The notes beneath the pieces were generated by a model, which saw only the letters and a list, made by a program, of their open reading frames with translations, did no database searches and had not been told where the DNA came from. A stretch of DNA of 22,595 nucleotides, from the IMG/VR virus record IMGVR_UViG_3300009285_005727, positions 1 through 22,595 of that record; one strand, given 5' to 3'. Origin of the DNA: a virus. Below, one piece after another: positions 1-7,427 of this stretch (the stretch's first letter is position 1; every line of letters starts with the position of its first letter). The position numbers and the translations under genes were made by a program.

Positions 1-806
1 TCTGTGGCGATCGTGATACCCGTTCCTCCATTGCCAATCGGAAGAATTCCAGTGATGGCCGCACTCTGGGCGAGGTCAATGGCCCCAAACGCCACCGCTG
101 AGCCTGAGCGCCTCAACACCTGGAAATCGCTGGCAGCCGTCATCGCGGCCACATCAGCGGTGGAGGCCCCAGTGACACCCAGAACCGACAGCCCAGCAAT
201 CTGGGTCAGGTTGGCAAAGGGGAGGTCACCCGTGACGCCGTTCGCCACGTTCACCTGTGCCCAGGCAGGATTATTGGAACTGCCCGTGTTGCTCAGATAG
301 CGGGTTGCACTCGCATCCTTTGCCAATCCCGCCAGGACGTTGGCGCTGCTCGCATAGGGAATGGCACCCTGCGTGAAGGTGTCGGGAATCGTGAACGTCG
401 AGTAGGCGGGGAGGGAACCCGTTGAGCGGATGACCTTTCCTGCCGCTGCAACCGTCAACCCACCCCAGGTATTCGCCGCGCTGGCATACACGAGATCCCC
501 ACTCGCCGCACTGTTGGGGAGAATGAGGGTCGACCAGGCAGGGAGGGTTCCGGTGGAGCGAATGAACATGCCCGCCGTGGCCCCCACGGTGAGTCCATCC
601 ACCGTGCCTACTGTGTCAACAATGTAGAGGAGATCCCCCTGTGTAAAGGAAGGGTCCAGAACCAGTTCTTGGGAGTTTGCACTCCCAACCGCACTATTCC
701 TCAACCCCGTAAACAGATCCCGGAACATCTCGTCAATCTGCGTCATGACGAGCGTGGAGGGCTCCACGTTCACCAGGCTATACTTCTGGGCCACAATCTG
801 GGGCAT
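1..806 (-). CDS. Tail fibre protein, N-terminal 268 codons (runs off left edge)
   Basis: The frame is open from an ATG at 806 to the window edge, so the C-terminus is missing. The N-terminal 50 residues (MPQIVAQKYSLVNVEPSTLV onward) would be the virion-attachment part. Then come about four repeats of 44-46 residues, each starting with G-D/A-L/I-x-Y/F and continuing to G-L and S-T-G-x-L-P-A; the repeat glycines fall at residues 57, 103, 147 and 193. Near residue 255 the sequence ITGILPIGNGGTGI is a motif very common in phage tail fibres just before a C-terminal receptor-binding region. The start overlaps the upstream stop (TAATG), which points to translational coupling with the gp10-like gene. 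The role in host binding is inferred from family resemblance. The repeats make a trimeric beta-structured shaft likely. Confidence 0.8.
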   Translation of the reverse strand, partial: MPQIVAQKYSLVNVEPSTLVMTQIDEMFRDLFTGLRNSAVGSANSQELVLDPSFTQGDLLYIVDTVGTVDGLTVGATAGMFIRSTGTLPAWSTLILPNSAASGDLVYASAANTWGGLTVAAAGKVIRSTGSLPAYSTFTIPDTFTQGAIPYASSANVLAGLAKDASATRYLSNTGSSNNPAWAQVNVANGVTGDLPFANLTQIAGLSVLGVTGASTADVAAMTAASDFQVLRRSGSAVAFGAIDLAQSAAITGILPIGNGGTGITIAT

Positions 807-2374
807 TACCGCTCACCCAACTCGTGCCACACGACCTCATACCCATACAACTCAACATCCTGAGCCGCTGTCGTGTGCCGGAAGTTCAACTGACAGAAGC
901 GGCCATTTCCGAGGCGGCGCAGGCGCTCACGGCCTGCTGTCATGCTGGCACTGATAGCCGTTCCCGCTGATGCGTTCAAAGCCCCCACCTTGGGTGTAAT
1001 GGTGAGCGTCCCCGCCCCTTGAATCTTGCTGAGGAGGGTCAACTGGTTGAAATGCTTCTCGATGGCCGGGGAGTTCATATCGTGGAACTTTGTGTCCACG
1101 TCGAAATCAATCCCTGTCGCCGTGCCATCAGTCCTCGTCGTTTGATCCTTGTAGAGGAATCCTGTTGAACTGCCAAAGACTGGAACGACGACTCCATTGC
1201 TATCGAGAATGGATGCGGCCCAGGTTGGCGTGAAATCCGCCGTTTTGTGCGGTCCCCACCAGGTTTGATCGTCGATGTCGAGTTCCACCCACCGGTCGAG
1301 GGTGGACGATCCCGTTGCAGAGAGCAAGAGTTGATACTTGTTGAGGAGAGGATCAATCCTCCCAACGGCATACTGAAATCGGCTCCGGTTGAAATACGTA
1401 TCGGTGTTGAACCAGGATCGCACCTTGCCATCACTGATGGGGTGCACCCCAGCATCGCTCCAGGTATAGACACCATCCTCACCCAACCAATACGCCACAT
1501 CCCGGTGCACACGAATGGAATCGGCCGAGGCAATGCCAATCCCATCCTTGATCTTCACAGAGGCGAAATCTGATGGCACCTGTCCCACAATCTGAAAGAG
1601 GGCATCGCGCCTCCCAGCCACCAGTTCATTCTTTCGCGCGATAATTCCCGTCACCCCTCGGGCATCGCTCCCAGGGCGACCAATGATGAGTCCATACGCC
1701 GCAGGCCAGGCATACATCCTCGACGCATCGGTGAAGCGGAGGGTGTCGATTTCCGTGGCCGAGACGCCCCAGACCCGAGCCTTGTAATCGGTGACAAGGG
1801 TCAGATCGTTGGGGGGCTCCCCCAGGAGCGGTGCCGCGAGGGTCGTGAGCAGGGCATCGGAGAGATCGTCCTCAATCGTGGTCTGGGTGTTGCCATCGAG
1901 ATCGATCCAGGGGAGATACGTGGAACCACTGGTAATGGTTCGATAGAGGCGTGTGCCACTGATTGTATCAGCCGAGAGATCGAGTCCAGCCACGCGGAGG
2001 AGCTTGGCGGAGATGGTGACATTCGGTGAAACCGGGCCAAGGGGGCTCTCGGCAATCACATTCCCATCCGCATCGAGGATGCGGAAGGATTGCTTGACGA
2101 GGAAGGTGCCGGAGAGCCCACCCGCTGAGGGGCCGGAGAGGGTGATAATCGTGCGAGGGGCACGAGGACACAACACACGCACCACCCCCTCACTATCAAC
2201 CGTGAGGGGGCGTGTTGGGCTGTTGACCAGCACCACATATTTCCCAAAGATCGCGGCCCGCATAATCCGGGCGGGATCGAGGGTCACACCCGTGGGAAGG
2301 GTCAGGGTGGTGAGCGTTCCCGACGTATCCATCATCTGAAGGGATGATCCCCCCTGGAGGAGTGTGTAGGCCAT
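806..2374 (-). CDS. P22 gp10-like tail stabilisation / propeller protein (second copy)
   Basis: This 522-aa virion protein has no signal peptide or membrane segment. Repeated beta-strand and turn patterns run through it, with blocks such as GVSATEIDTLRFTDAS, GIIARKNELVAGRRDALFQI and YWLGEDGVYTWSDAGVHPIS. The last block (W-x-G-E-D-G-V-Y followed by G-V-x-P-I-S-D-G) is typical of the beta-propeller-like tail accessory proteins related to P22 gp10, which plug and stabilise the DNA-filled head below the portal. P22 gp10 is about 470 aa, so the length fits. The ATG follows the upstream stop directly (TAAATG), and its own stop overlaps the fibre start, so three tail genes are coupled. The family assignment rests on motif memory and context; a generic tail protein is the alternative. 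Confidence 0.6.
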   Translation of the reverse strand: MAYTLLQGGSSLQMMDTSGTLTTLTLPTGVTLDPARIMRAAIFGKYVVLVNSPTRPLTVDSEGVVRVLCPRAPRTIITLSGPSAGGLSGTFLVKQSFRILDADGNVIAESPLGPVSPNVTISAKLLRVAGLDLSADTISGTRLYRTITSGSTYLPWIDLDGNTQTTIEDDLSDALLTTLAAPLLGEPPNDLTLVTDYKARVWGVSATEIDTLRFTDASRMYAWPAAYGLIIGRPGSDARGVTGIIARKNELVAGRRDALFQIVGQVPSDFASVKIKDGIGIASADSIRVHRDVAYWLGEDGVYTWSDAGVHPISDGKVRSWFNTDTYFNRSRFQYAVGRIDPLLNKYQLLLSATGSSTLDRWVELDIDDQTWWGPHKTADFTPTWAASILDSNGVVVPVFGSSTGFLYKDQTTRTDGTATGIDFDVDTKFHDMNSPAIEKHFNQLTLLSKIQGAGTLTITPKVGALNASAGTAISASMTAGRERLRRLGNGRFCQLNFRHTTAAQDVELYGYEVVWHELGER

Positions 2375-3778
2375 TTAGCTGGTCACCACGCCAAGGGCGC
2401 TGCAACTCGAATTATCGAGGGCACTGGACACATCAGACCAGGTGGCTCCATCCGTGGTGCTGAGGATCACGTTGATCAAGGTACCCGCTCCATTGTAGGC
2501 TGGGGCGCTGAGGAGATAGAGAGTGTTATTGTGGATCAAGGATGCCACAAAGGGAACTGCCGTGGCGGCGTTCGCGGCTGGATAGAAGACGACGGACCAA
2601 CTGGAACCGTTGTACTGGTAAATCCTCCCATACCGGTTGGTCGCGGCGGCGTTCAGGTTGAAATAGGTGGCGTAGAGGTTGTCCTTGAAGACGGACATGA
2701 CACCCATGCCATTATAGGCCCCAAAGTCCGACATGGTTGGGACTGATCCACCCTCATTAAGCAGGGTCGTGTAGGAGGTTGAGTAGGTACCCGTCGTGGA
2801 ACGTTTTTCAATGAGAGCGGCACCACCACTATCATTGAGACACCCCATGTAGAGTTCGCCCTGGAATGAGGCGAGGCAGGCGGTTGTTCGGCCTCCACCC
2901 CCCGTCAAGTTATCCATCGTCCAATCGAGATCAAGTCCAGGGCGAATCGCATACGTTCGTACGGTTGCCGTGACCCCACCCGTATACGTCCGTGTCCACA
3001 AACGCCCATTCCACCAGATGAGATTGTAGGGAACTCGCGCCGTCTCAGGAGTGATGGGGAATCGGCTCCCGATCTGGATCAACTGACCGGTTTCTGGGAG
3101 CAACTGAAACACGCGAGCCTTCACCGTGTTTCCTGCATAGCTCCCTCCATCGTAGGTCGTCAGGTAAATCGATCCATTGGCTGCGATCATATTCAGGATC
3201 GCCGATGCCTGCGAGGCTCCCGTGTCGGGATTGTTGGGAATCCTGGCGAGGAGCACATCACGCGTGCCATCCCACACATGAATCGTGGGGGCTGTCGTTC
3301 CGACCGTGTAATCATTCCCCGCATAGTAGAAACGATTCCGATAGGTCACCCCCGCGTTCCCAACGAATTGATATTGGCGATTACTGGAGTTGGCCAGGTT
3401 CGTCCATACCTTATCGGAGGCACGCGGTTCAGCACTCCCATCATAATCGGATGGTCCACCGGTTGTTACGGAGGTCGCAAAGCCATCTGTGGTGGTATTC
3501 CATCCCGTATCGGTGTCACTGACATAGCGCCCTGCCACGATCTTCCGCGTGGTAGGCTTTGTGAGGGGGATCGCCGCCGTGCCCTGAATGGCTCCAGCCG
3601 CCACGCTGGCATTCACCTTCGTCAGGCCCGGCCGTTTTCGCAGTCCTCCATCCACACCGAGGGGATCTCGAATCGCATTCTGTGCCTTCGACAGTTCCCC
3701 ATCGGTGCGATCGATCTCCGTCTTGTCGATCGAGACGCCCATCTTGCCAACGTTATAGGCCGTGAACCGTCCAGGCAT
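2375..3778 (-). CDS. P22 gp10-like tail stabilisation / propeller protein (first copy)
   Basis: This 467-aa structural protein begins with a stretch rich in family signal: around residues 33-52 it reads AQNAIRDPLGVDGGLRKRPG. The G-G-L-x-K-R-P-G block is the usual N-terminal signature of phage tail proteins that thread around the portal exit. The rest is a series of about 40-60-residue beta repeats with aromatic turns (NRFYYAGNDYTV, GSIYLTTYDGGSY, NGRLWTRTYTGG, GELYMGCLNDSG, DNLYATYFN, NTLYLLSAPAYNG), as in six- or seven-bladed kelch or sialidase-like propellers. The start overlaps the stop of the small basic gene (TAATG), and the stop abuts the next ATG. It pairs with the neighbouring 522-aa protein, either as a true partner or as an ancient duplication. 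A structural role is secure; the exact position in the tail is inferred. Confidence 0.6.
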   Translation of the reverse strand: MPGRFTAYNVGKMGVSIDKTEIDRTDGELSKAQNAIRDPLGVDGGLRKRPGLTKVNASVAAGAIQGTAAIPLTKPTTRKIVAGRYVSDTDTGWNTTTDGFATSVTTGGPSDYDGSAEPRASDKVWTNLANSSNRQYQFVGNAGVTYRNRFYYAGNDYTVGTTAPTIHVWDGTRDVLLARIPNNPDTGASQASAILNMIAANGSIYLTTYDGGSYAGNTVKARVFQLLPETGQLIQIGSRFPITPETARVPYNLIWWNGRLWTRTYTGGVTATVRTYAIRPGLDLDWTMDNLTGGGGRTTACLASFQGELYMGCLNDSGGAALIEKRSTTGTYSTSYTTLLNEGGSVPTMSDFGAYNGMGVMSVFKDNLYATYFNLNAAATNRYGRIYQYNGSSWSVVFYPAANAATAVPFVASLIHNNTLYLLSAPAYNGAGTLINVILSTTDGATWSDVSSALDNSSCSALGVVTS

Positions 3779-4017
3779 TACTTGGACTTTTGACGATACT
3801 TCTGGAGGGCGGGAGAGGGATTCTCCGCTGCCTTCTTCAATCCTTGGAGCACGGCAGCGTTTGACTCGAAGAATCGCTTCGTTTTCTTCGCGGGGGTATC
3901 GAACTGCTCAAGCTCGGGATCGAGCATTCCCGTTTCGTTGGGAAGATAGATGTCCTTCGTGCGCTTCCCTCGCGCCTTCTCCCACCAGGAGGGTGTATCT
4001 GATCCATACTTTGGCAT
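3778..4017 (-). CDS. Small basic phage protein, unknown function
   Basis: The product is 79 aa and lysine-rich (MPKYGSDTPSWWEKARGKRT at the N-terminus, ending in KYRQKSK). No domain is recognised. The N-terminal half has a WWEKARGKRTKD patch and the C-terminal half is predicted helical (FFESNAAVLQGLKKAAENPS). A GAGG ribosome binding site stands about 9 nt before the ATG. The stop overlaps the start of the first propeller gene. A basic 79-aa protein between the head-tail adaptor and the tail plug could contact DNA or assist assembly, but that is only positional inference. The gene is supported by its ribosome binding site, its fit in the operon and the lack of a competing frame. Confidence 0.7.
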   Translation of the reverse strand: MPKYGSDTPSWWEKARGKRTKDIYLPNETGMLDPELEQFDTPAKKTKRFFESNAAVLQGLKKAAENPSPALQKYRQKSK

Positions 4018-4036
4018 GATCGATCCTCAACCGTGT

Positions 4037-4750
4037 TTAGGTCCAATATTCCTGAAAGACCCGATCGACGTATTGGGGCTCCTGAAGCTGCCGAAGTCCC
4101 AAGCTGTTCAGGAGGTGTTGCTTCTCGGTCGCGTAGATGGCGAGCCATTCGGGGTCAGGACTGCGATCCTCCCGCTCCTTGGCCCGTGCGAAGGCTCCCG
4201 TCCAGGCGATGAGGGCGTTATCGGCCTCCCCAGGGATGGGAACAATGCTCGACGCCACCATAGGCGGGAGGGTGGGAATGTAGGTGAAGGCGAGATTGAC
4301 CGTCGAGGTGGATTTGGGTGCGATGCGAACCTCGGTCAACCCAGCCGGGGAGCCCTGACCGATCACCGCAAAGAGGAATTCCGTCTTCTGTGGATCAACA
4401 GCGGACTGGCTGCGGGCGATGGCGAAGGCGGTACTATTATATTCGCGTGGGACAAAGGACGTGCTGCCCGTGCTGCTATTGCTTGTCATGTCCCGAGGCT
4501 CAATCAGATAGACCTTGTGGACATCATTCGGCACCCCTGAGAGGGTGGAGGCATTCGCCGCGAGAAAGACATCCGTCTCGTTAATCGTCAGGTAGTATTC
4601 CTGCTTGAGATTCACGAGATCCCGCCAGAGGTCCTTGATCCCACGAATCGTGATGGCCACCAACTCGGCGGAGGTCCAATAGCTGGCGGCCGTTTCCAGC
4701 AGGGGGTTGATTCGAACCTGTGTCTCGATTTCAGAGATGAGTGTGGCCAT
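4037..4750 (-). CDS. Putative head-tail adaptor (gp4-like) protein
   Basis: The product is 237 aa. The N-terminus is helical (residues 1-50, with ELVAITIRGIKDLWRDLVNL), the centre is beta-rich (YYLTINETDVFLAA, HKVYLIEPRDM, LTEVRIAPKSTSTVNLAFTY), and the C-terminal helix carries EADNALIAWTGAFARAKERE and a conserved-looking tail. A helix bundle wrapped around a beta sheet in a protein of 160-240 aa, encoded between capsid and tail-plug genes, matches the adaptor or connector proteins that bind below the portal ring in podoviruses (P22 gp4 type). No enzymatic motif is visible. The start overlaps the stop of the CxxC mini-gene (TAATG). The structural role is likely. The gp4 comparison is inference from position and fold pattern; a neck protein of another family is possible. 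Confidence 0.5.
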   Translation of the reverse strand: MATLISEIETQVRINPLLETAASYWTSAELVAITIRGIKDLWRDLVNLKQEYYLTINETDVFLAANASTLSGVPNDVHKVYLIEPRDMTSNSSTGSTSFVPREYNSTAFAIARSQSAVDPQKTEFLFAVIGQGSPAGLTEVRIAPKSTSTVNLAFTYIPTLPPMVASSIVPIPGEADNALIAWTGAFARAKEREDRSPDPEWLAIYATEKQHLLNSLGLRQLQEPQYVDRVFQEYWT

Positions 4751-4917
4751 TAGGATGTCTCACGTGGGGGTGAGGGTGGAGGAGTCTCGGAGCGATAGAG
4801 GGGATTGGGCAGCAGGCGATTCAACCATTCCTGTCGCCGCTGACAGGGGGAACACGGTTTCACCCCAACCGAGGTCGTGAGGAGTTTCAGGAGATCTCCG
4901 GCTCCAGTCATGGCCAT
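4750..4917 (-). CDS. CxxC mini-protein
   Basis: This 55-aa protein starts MAMTGAGDLLKLLTTSVGVK and then carries P-C-S-P-C-Q-R-R-Q-E-W-L-N-R-L-L, a CxxC pair followed by an Arg-rich helix. Phage genomes often contain small proteins with a G-x-K-P-C-x-x-C-x-x-R-x-x-x-L-N pattern beside the tail genes; their role is not known to me. Two in-frame ATGs (4917 and 4911) are possible starts; 4917 is chosen because a GGTGAGA stretch lies just upstream, but this ribosome binding site is weak. The stop overlaps the adaptor ATG (TAATG). With only two cysteines, metal binding would need a dimer; a redox pair is the alternative. The overlap and the motif support a real gene. Confidence 0.7.
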   Translation of the reverse strand: MAMTGAGDLLKLLTTSVGVKPCSPCQRRQEWLNRLLPNPLYRSETPPPSPPRETS

Positions 4918-4946
4918 GTGTAAGGTCTCACCGTCTTGCTCTACCG

Positions 4947-5150
4947 CTAGAGCGCATCAATCTCATCAAGGAGTCTTTGTGGAGCCAGGGTCAATTTCGC
5001 CGCGCGTTCAGCCTGCTTCACTGCGGCTAGCTGTTGCAGCCCATTATCTGCCATGGTCTGGATATAGACATCGATGGTTGGATAGCCGGTGGCGATGAAT
5101 TGAAGCCCCAAGAATTGACGAGTGGTCAAGGTGATTGTGAGATCAGGCAT
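4947..5150 (-). CDS. Small phage protein, unknown function
   Basis: The product is 67 aa: a short beta start (DLTITLTTRQFLGLQFIATG) followed by helical sequence with PTIDVYIQTMADNGLQQL and a C-terminal LDEIDAL. An AGGAG ribosome binding site lies about 8 nt before the ATG at 5150, overlapping the end of the upstream fibre gene. Short alpha-helical proteins of this type are often found directly after phage fibre genes and may help fibre folding or assembly. That role is inferred from position only, and no catalytic or metal-binding residues are visible. Confidence 0.65.
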   Translation of the reverse strand: MPDLTITLTTRQFLGLQFIATGYPTIDVYIQTMADNGLQQLAAVKQAERAAKLTLAPQRLLDEIDAL

Positions 5151-5159
5151 TCTTGACTC

Positions 5160-6239
5160 CTAACTCGTGGGTGCGCTCGCTTGATGATGATGAATAATGG
5201 TGCGAATGGCACCCGCCGTGAACGAGGCACCGCCACCCACCGCCGTGAAGCGAATAGCCGTCGCACCTGTATAATTGTCTGCGCGGGCAATCGCAATGGT
5301 CTGCCCGGCGGTCAGGGTCGAGAAGGTGCCAAAGCGTGTCACATCGCCGGCAATACCAACCTGGACAGATGTGCAGCCCGTGATTGTGGTCGTAATACGG
5401 AAGCTCGTGGACAATCCCAGGCTAGAGGCCGGAAAGGTGATGGTCGTATCACTCGTGCCCGCTGCTGTGAGCGTGTGAGCTTCATTGAGACTCGTGATCT
5501 GAGCATAACTCCCACTGGAGCTATACCACCGCTGCGTTTGATCGTTGTTGCCATTCTTGAGCGCGAGCGTGTTGGCGGCATCACGGGTGAGAAAGACATC
5601 ACTCGATCCCACCGTGGCGCCCAGACCCAGGACGTCACCAAGTGAGAGCCCTGAACTGTCCAACAGCGCGCGATTCGTGCCGTTCACCGTGAGGTAGAGC
5701 TGATTCCCCGGATTGTGGAGTCCGGTATTCGTGTCATTCACAAAGGAGAGACCCGGCGCGGAGACGCTCCCATCCGCCACCTGAATGGCACCGGTCGTGT
5801 TTGTTGATGGAGCCGTCTCGCCTCCACCAACCAGACCGGTATCGTTGAGGACGGTGCCAGTCGTGTTGCCAATCTTCCCCTGTGTCGCTCCACCTGTCGT
5901 GCGATAAATGTCGTAGCTGACGGCATTCGTCACCGCTGACCAGGTGATCGCATTATAGTTGGTTGAACTGAGGGCCGCGTTTCCTGTGGCGGTTGTGCCC
6001 TCGGCCGAAGCCGCAGCCGTCTTGAGGGTGTCGCGGGCAACAATCTTATACCCATACGTCGTCGCCCCAGTTGTTCCCTGAGGGGTGATCGTCGGGGCAC
6101 CGGCATTTGAGAGCGCGGTCACGAGAATGTCGCTGAACGAACCATCGGCGAGGGAAACCGATGCTCCCGTCCCGATAAGGGTTCCCGTCCAGTTGCGAAC
6201 ATAGACAATGCCACTGGCGTGGCGAACAATGGCTGCCAT
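5160..6239 (-). CDS. Multidomain tail fibre / receptor-binding protein
   Basis: This 359-aa virion fibre-type protein shows three parts. Residues 1-50 form a beta-rich N-terminal segment (IVYVRNWTGTLIGTGASVSL). Residues 50-125 look like an FN3 domain, ending in NAITWSAVTNAVSYDIYRTT, the usual W-x-x-V-x-x-A-x-x-Y-x-I-Y-R strand pattern. Residues 150-200 hold DGSVSAPGLSFVNDTNTGLH with N-R-A-L-L-D-S-S-G, a block common to phage and prophage tail fibres. The C-terminal domain (from about residue 250) has DTTITFPASSLGL and ends in FTAVGGGASFTAGAIRTIIH. The AGGAG ribosome binding site sits 8 nt before the ATG. Binding of a surface sugar or protein is inferred. The two small genes on either side may assist its assembly. 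Confidence 0.75.
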   Translation of the reverse strand: MAAIVRHASGIVYVRNWTGTLIGTGASVSLADGSFSDILVTALSNAGAPTITPQGTTGATTYGYKIVARDTLKTAAASAEGTTATGNAALSSTNYNAITWSAVTNAVSYDIYRTTGGATQGKIGNTTGTVLNDTGLVGGGETAPSTNTTGAIQVADGSVSAPGLSFVNDTNTGLHNPGNQLYLTVNGTNRALLDSSGLSLGDVLGLGATVGSSDVFLTRDAANTLALKNGNNDQTQRWYSSSGSYAQITSLNEAHTLTAAGTSDTTITFPASSLGLSTSFRITTTITGCTSVQVGIAGDVTRFGTFSTLTAGQTIAIARADNYTGATAIRFTAVGGGASFTAGAIRTIIHHHQASAPTS

Positions 6240-6248
6240 TTCCGGCTC

Positions 6249-6425
6249 CTAACTGTCCAGCGGAGGAGGGGTCTCGCCACCGGTCGGTGACGGCATCTCG
6301 GAAGTCGCTGCCTCCGCCATCTTGCGTGTGATATACTGGATCACGCCATCTACACGGTACACGTGGGCCTTGGCATGTTCCAACTCAGTCTCTGCGCTGC
6401 GAAGATCGTCATCGAATGAGGTCAT
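6249..6425 (-). CDS. Small AKAHVYR-motif protein (copy 1)
   Basis: This 58-aa protein starts MTSFDDDLRSAETELEHAKA and continues HVYRVDGVIQYITRKM before a Pro-rich tail. The AKAHVYR-(V/L)-x-G-x-I core is shared with the 56-aa protein at 10171-10341, so the two are related. The helical, charged N-terminal half suggests a short coiled coil. No Shine-Dalgarno sequence is clear: the ATG lies 5 nt after the stop of the secreted FN3-like gene, so translation may be coupled. Similar short proteins accompany fibre or capsid decoration genes in other phages as I remember them; function unknown. Confidence 0.7.
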   Translation of the reverse strand: MTSFDDDLRSAETELEHAKAHVYRVDGVIQYITRKMAEAATSEMPSPTGGETPPPLDS

Positions 6426-6430
6426 GGGGC

Positions 6431-6790
6431 TTATCGTACCACCACACCGCTGGGACGTCCAGGCGTGCGTTCCCAGATGGCCGAGGGGTTCGAGTTGTCC
6501 GACTTCAACAGTCCTGCCACGGCTCGCACAATCACCTGATACTGACCAAACGCCACAGGTTGGACGTTGATCGCCACTGTGACCTCACCACTGACCTCAT
6601 CGGGATCGCCCCCGAGGATGGTCTGAATCACGGCTCCATCGCTGACCCGTACGATGTCGATCTCGTGTTGGTCATCACGGGCGTGATCGGGACAGGTGAA
6701 GGCGACCGCAGTGGGGTTTTTGATGGTCTGGGCCGCAATGGGGATGGCCATTCCACACAGGCTAGCCGTGAACAGAAGGCGTTTCAACAT
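6431..6790 (-). CDS. Exported FN3-like protein with signal peptide
   Basis: The product is 119 aa when started at 6790, where an AGGATC ribosome binding site lies about 10 nt upstream; a longer frame to 6856 is open but would bury the signal peptide. Residues 1-20 form a Sec-type signal (MLKRLLFTASLCGMAIPIAA) with a likely cleavage after Ala20. C12 does not sit in a proper lipobox, because the preceding residue is Leu. Residues 25-115 resemble an FN3/Ig-like beta sandwich: P-T-A-V-A-F-T-C-P-D-H, H-E-I-D-I-V-R, then FGQYQVIVRAVAG and a final W-E-R-T-P-G-R-P-S-G. Virion proteins normally lack signal peptides, so this product may act in the periplasm or on the surface of the infected cell. That placement is inferred. 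Confidence 0.7.
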   Translation of the reverse strand: MLKRLLFTASLCGMAIPIAAQTIKNPTAVAFTCPDHARDDQHEIDIVRVSDGAVIQTILGGDPDEVSGEVTVAINVQPVAFGQYQVIVRAVAGLLKSDNSNPSAIWERTPGRPSGVVVR

Positions 6791-6815
6791 GATGAGGATC
6801 CTTGATTGGTGAGGA

Positions 6816-7127
6816 TTAGTCAGGTGTACCAGAAACCGTTCCAGCAGGCCCACCATCAGCCTGCCATTCTTCCAGCAACCACCGTTGCAGGGACTTGTCT
6901 TGAATGGTTTTGAACTGGCCTTGATTCATATAGCGGAGGCCCGCACGAATCTGGGCCTCACTATGGGATGGTGAAACAATCAATCGCCAGATGGAGCGTG
7001 CACCCGTGTCCGATTCAAAGGTCACTTTGAGGGAGGGTGCGATCTGATCGATCCAAATTTCTATCACTTTCCACGTGGTCAAATCAGGAAAGGTCTGGGG
7101 AGTGGTCAAGGTCAACTGTTCGGCCAT
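6816..7127 (-). CDS. Small phage protein, unknown function
   Basis: The product is 103 aa. The first half is predicted beta (WKVIEIWIDQIAPSLKVTFE, then SIWRLIVSP) and the second half helical (SEAQIRAGLRYMNQGQFKTI, ending with RWLLEEWQADGG). No catalytic motif, signal or membrane segment is visible. The ATG at 7127 lies 12 nt after the stop of the frameshifted fibre gene, with only a weak GGATC upstream. It sits between a fibre gene and the exported FN3-like gene, so a virion-accessory role is possible but not shown. Confidence 0.65.
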   Translation of the reverse strand: MAEQLTLTTPQTFPDLTTWKVIEIWIDQIAPSLKVTFESDTGARSIWRLIVSPSHSEAQIRAGLRYMNQGQFKTIQDKSLQRWLLEEWQADGGPAGTVSGTPD

Positions 7128-7139
7128 GCGTCCGTGATC

Positions 7140-7427
7140 CTATCCTTGAGTGATAACCCATTGACCCTGAAAGGTAGTCGCGGTGGTTGCCATGGGAACG
7201 TGCACGAGCCAGGGAACCGTGTCGTTGAATAACCGGACCATGCCACTGCCAACGGCTCCGAGATCAAAGGGAATGTTGGCAATCGTCACTGGCAGCAGAA
7301 CGAGGGGGCGATAGGCCACGAGGTGAATCGCCCCCGCACCATAGGATGTCCCGAGTGTGACTGTCTGGATGGATCGCACTCCCACATCCCCAGCGACGAG
7401 TTGGAAGGGGACAAAATGGTGGCCGTT
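7140..7427 (-). CDS. C-terminal half of a frameshifted fibre protein
   Basis: This frame is open from just after a TAA at 7430-7428 to the stop at 7142-7140 and encodes about 95 residues beginning NGHHFVPFQLVAGDVGVRSI and continuing with QTVTLGTSYGAGAIHLVAYR. The sequence is clearly protein-like (alternating beta strands, regular turns) from its first codon. A GTG at 7385 would give an 81-aa product, but it cuts into the domain and has no convincing ribosome binding site. The N-terminal partner is the frame starting at 7750. One extra A in the run at 7426-7429 would join the two into a single 203-residue fibre of the form G-K-N-G-H-H-F. I read this as the C-terminal beta domain of that fibre. 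Confidence 0.6.
   Translation of the reverse strand, partial: NGHHFVPFQLVAGDVGVRSIQTVTLGTSYGAGAIHLVAYRPLVLLPVTIANIPFDLGAVGSGMVRLFNDTVPWLVHVPMATTATTFQGQWVITQG

Noticed and set aside
1-300. Plus-strand open frame at the left edge and other plus-strand frames through the window
   Set aside because: They are antisense readings of the minus-strand genes, lack ribosome sites and show no recognisable motifs; I see no convincing plus-strand gene in this window.
6431-6856. Longer 141-aa version of the exported FN3-like gene
   Set aside because: It would place 22 residues before the signal peptide and overlap the upstream gene; the ATG at 6790 has its own ribosome site.
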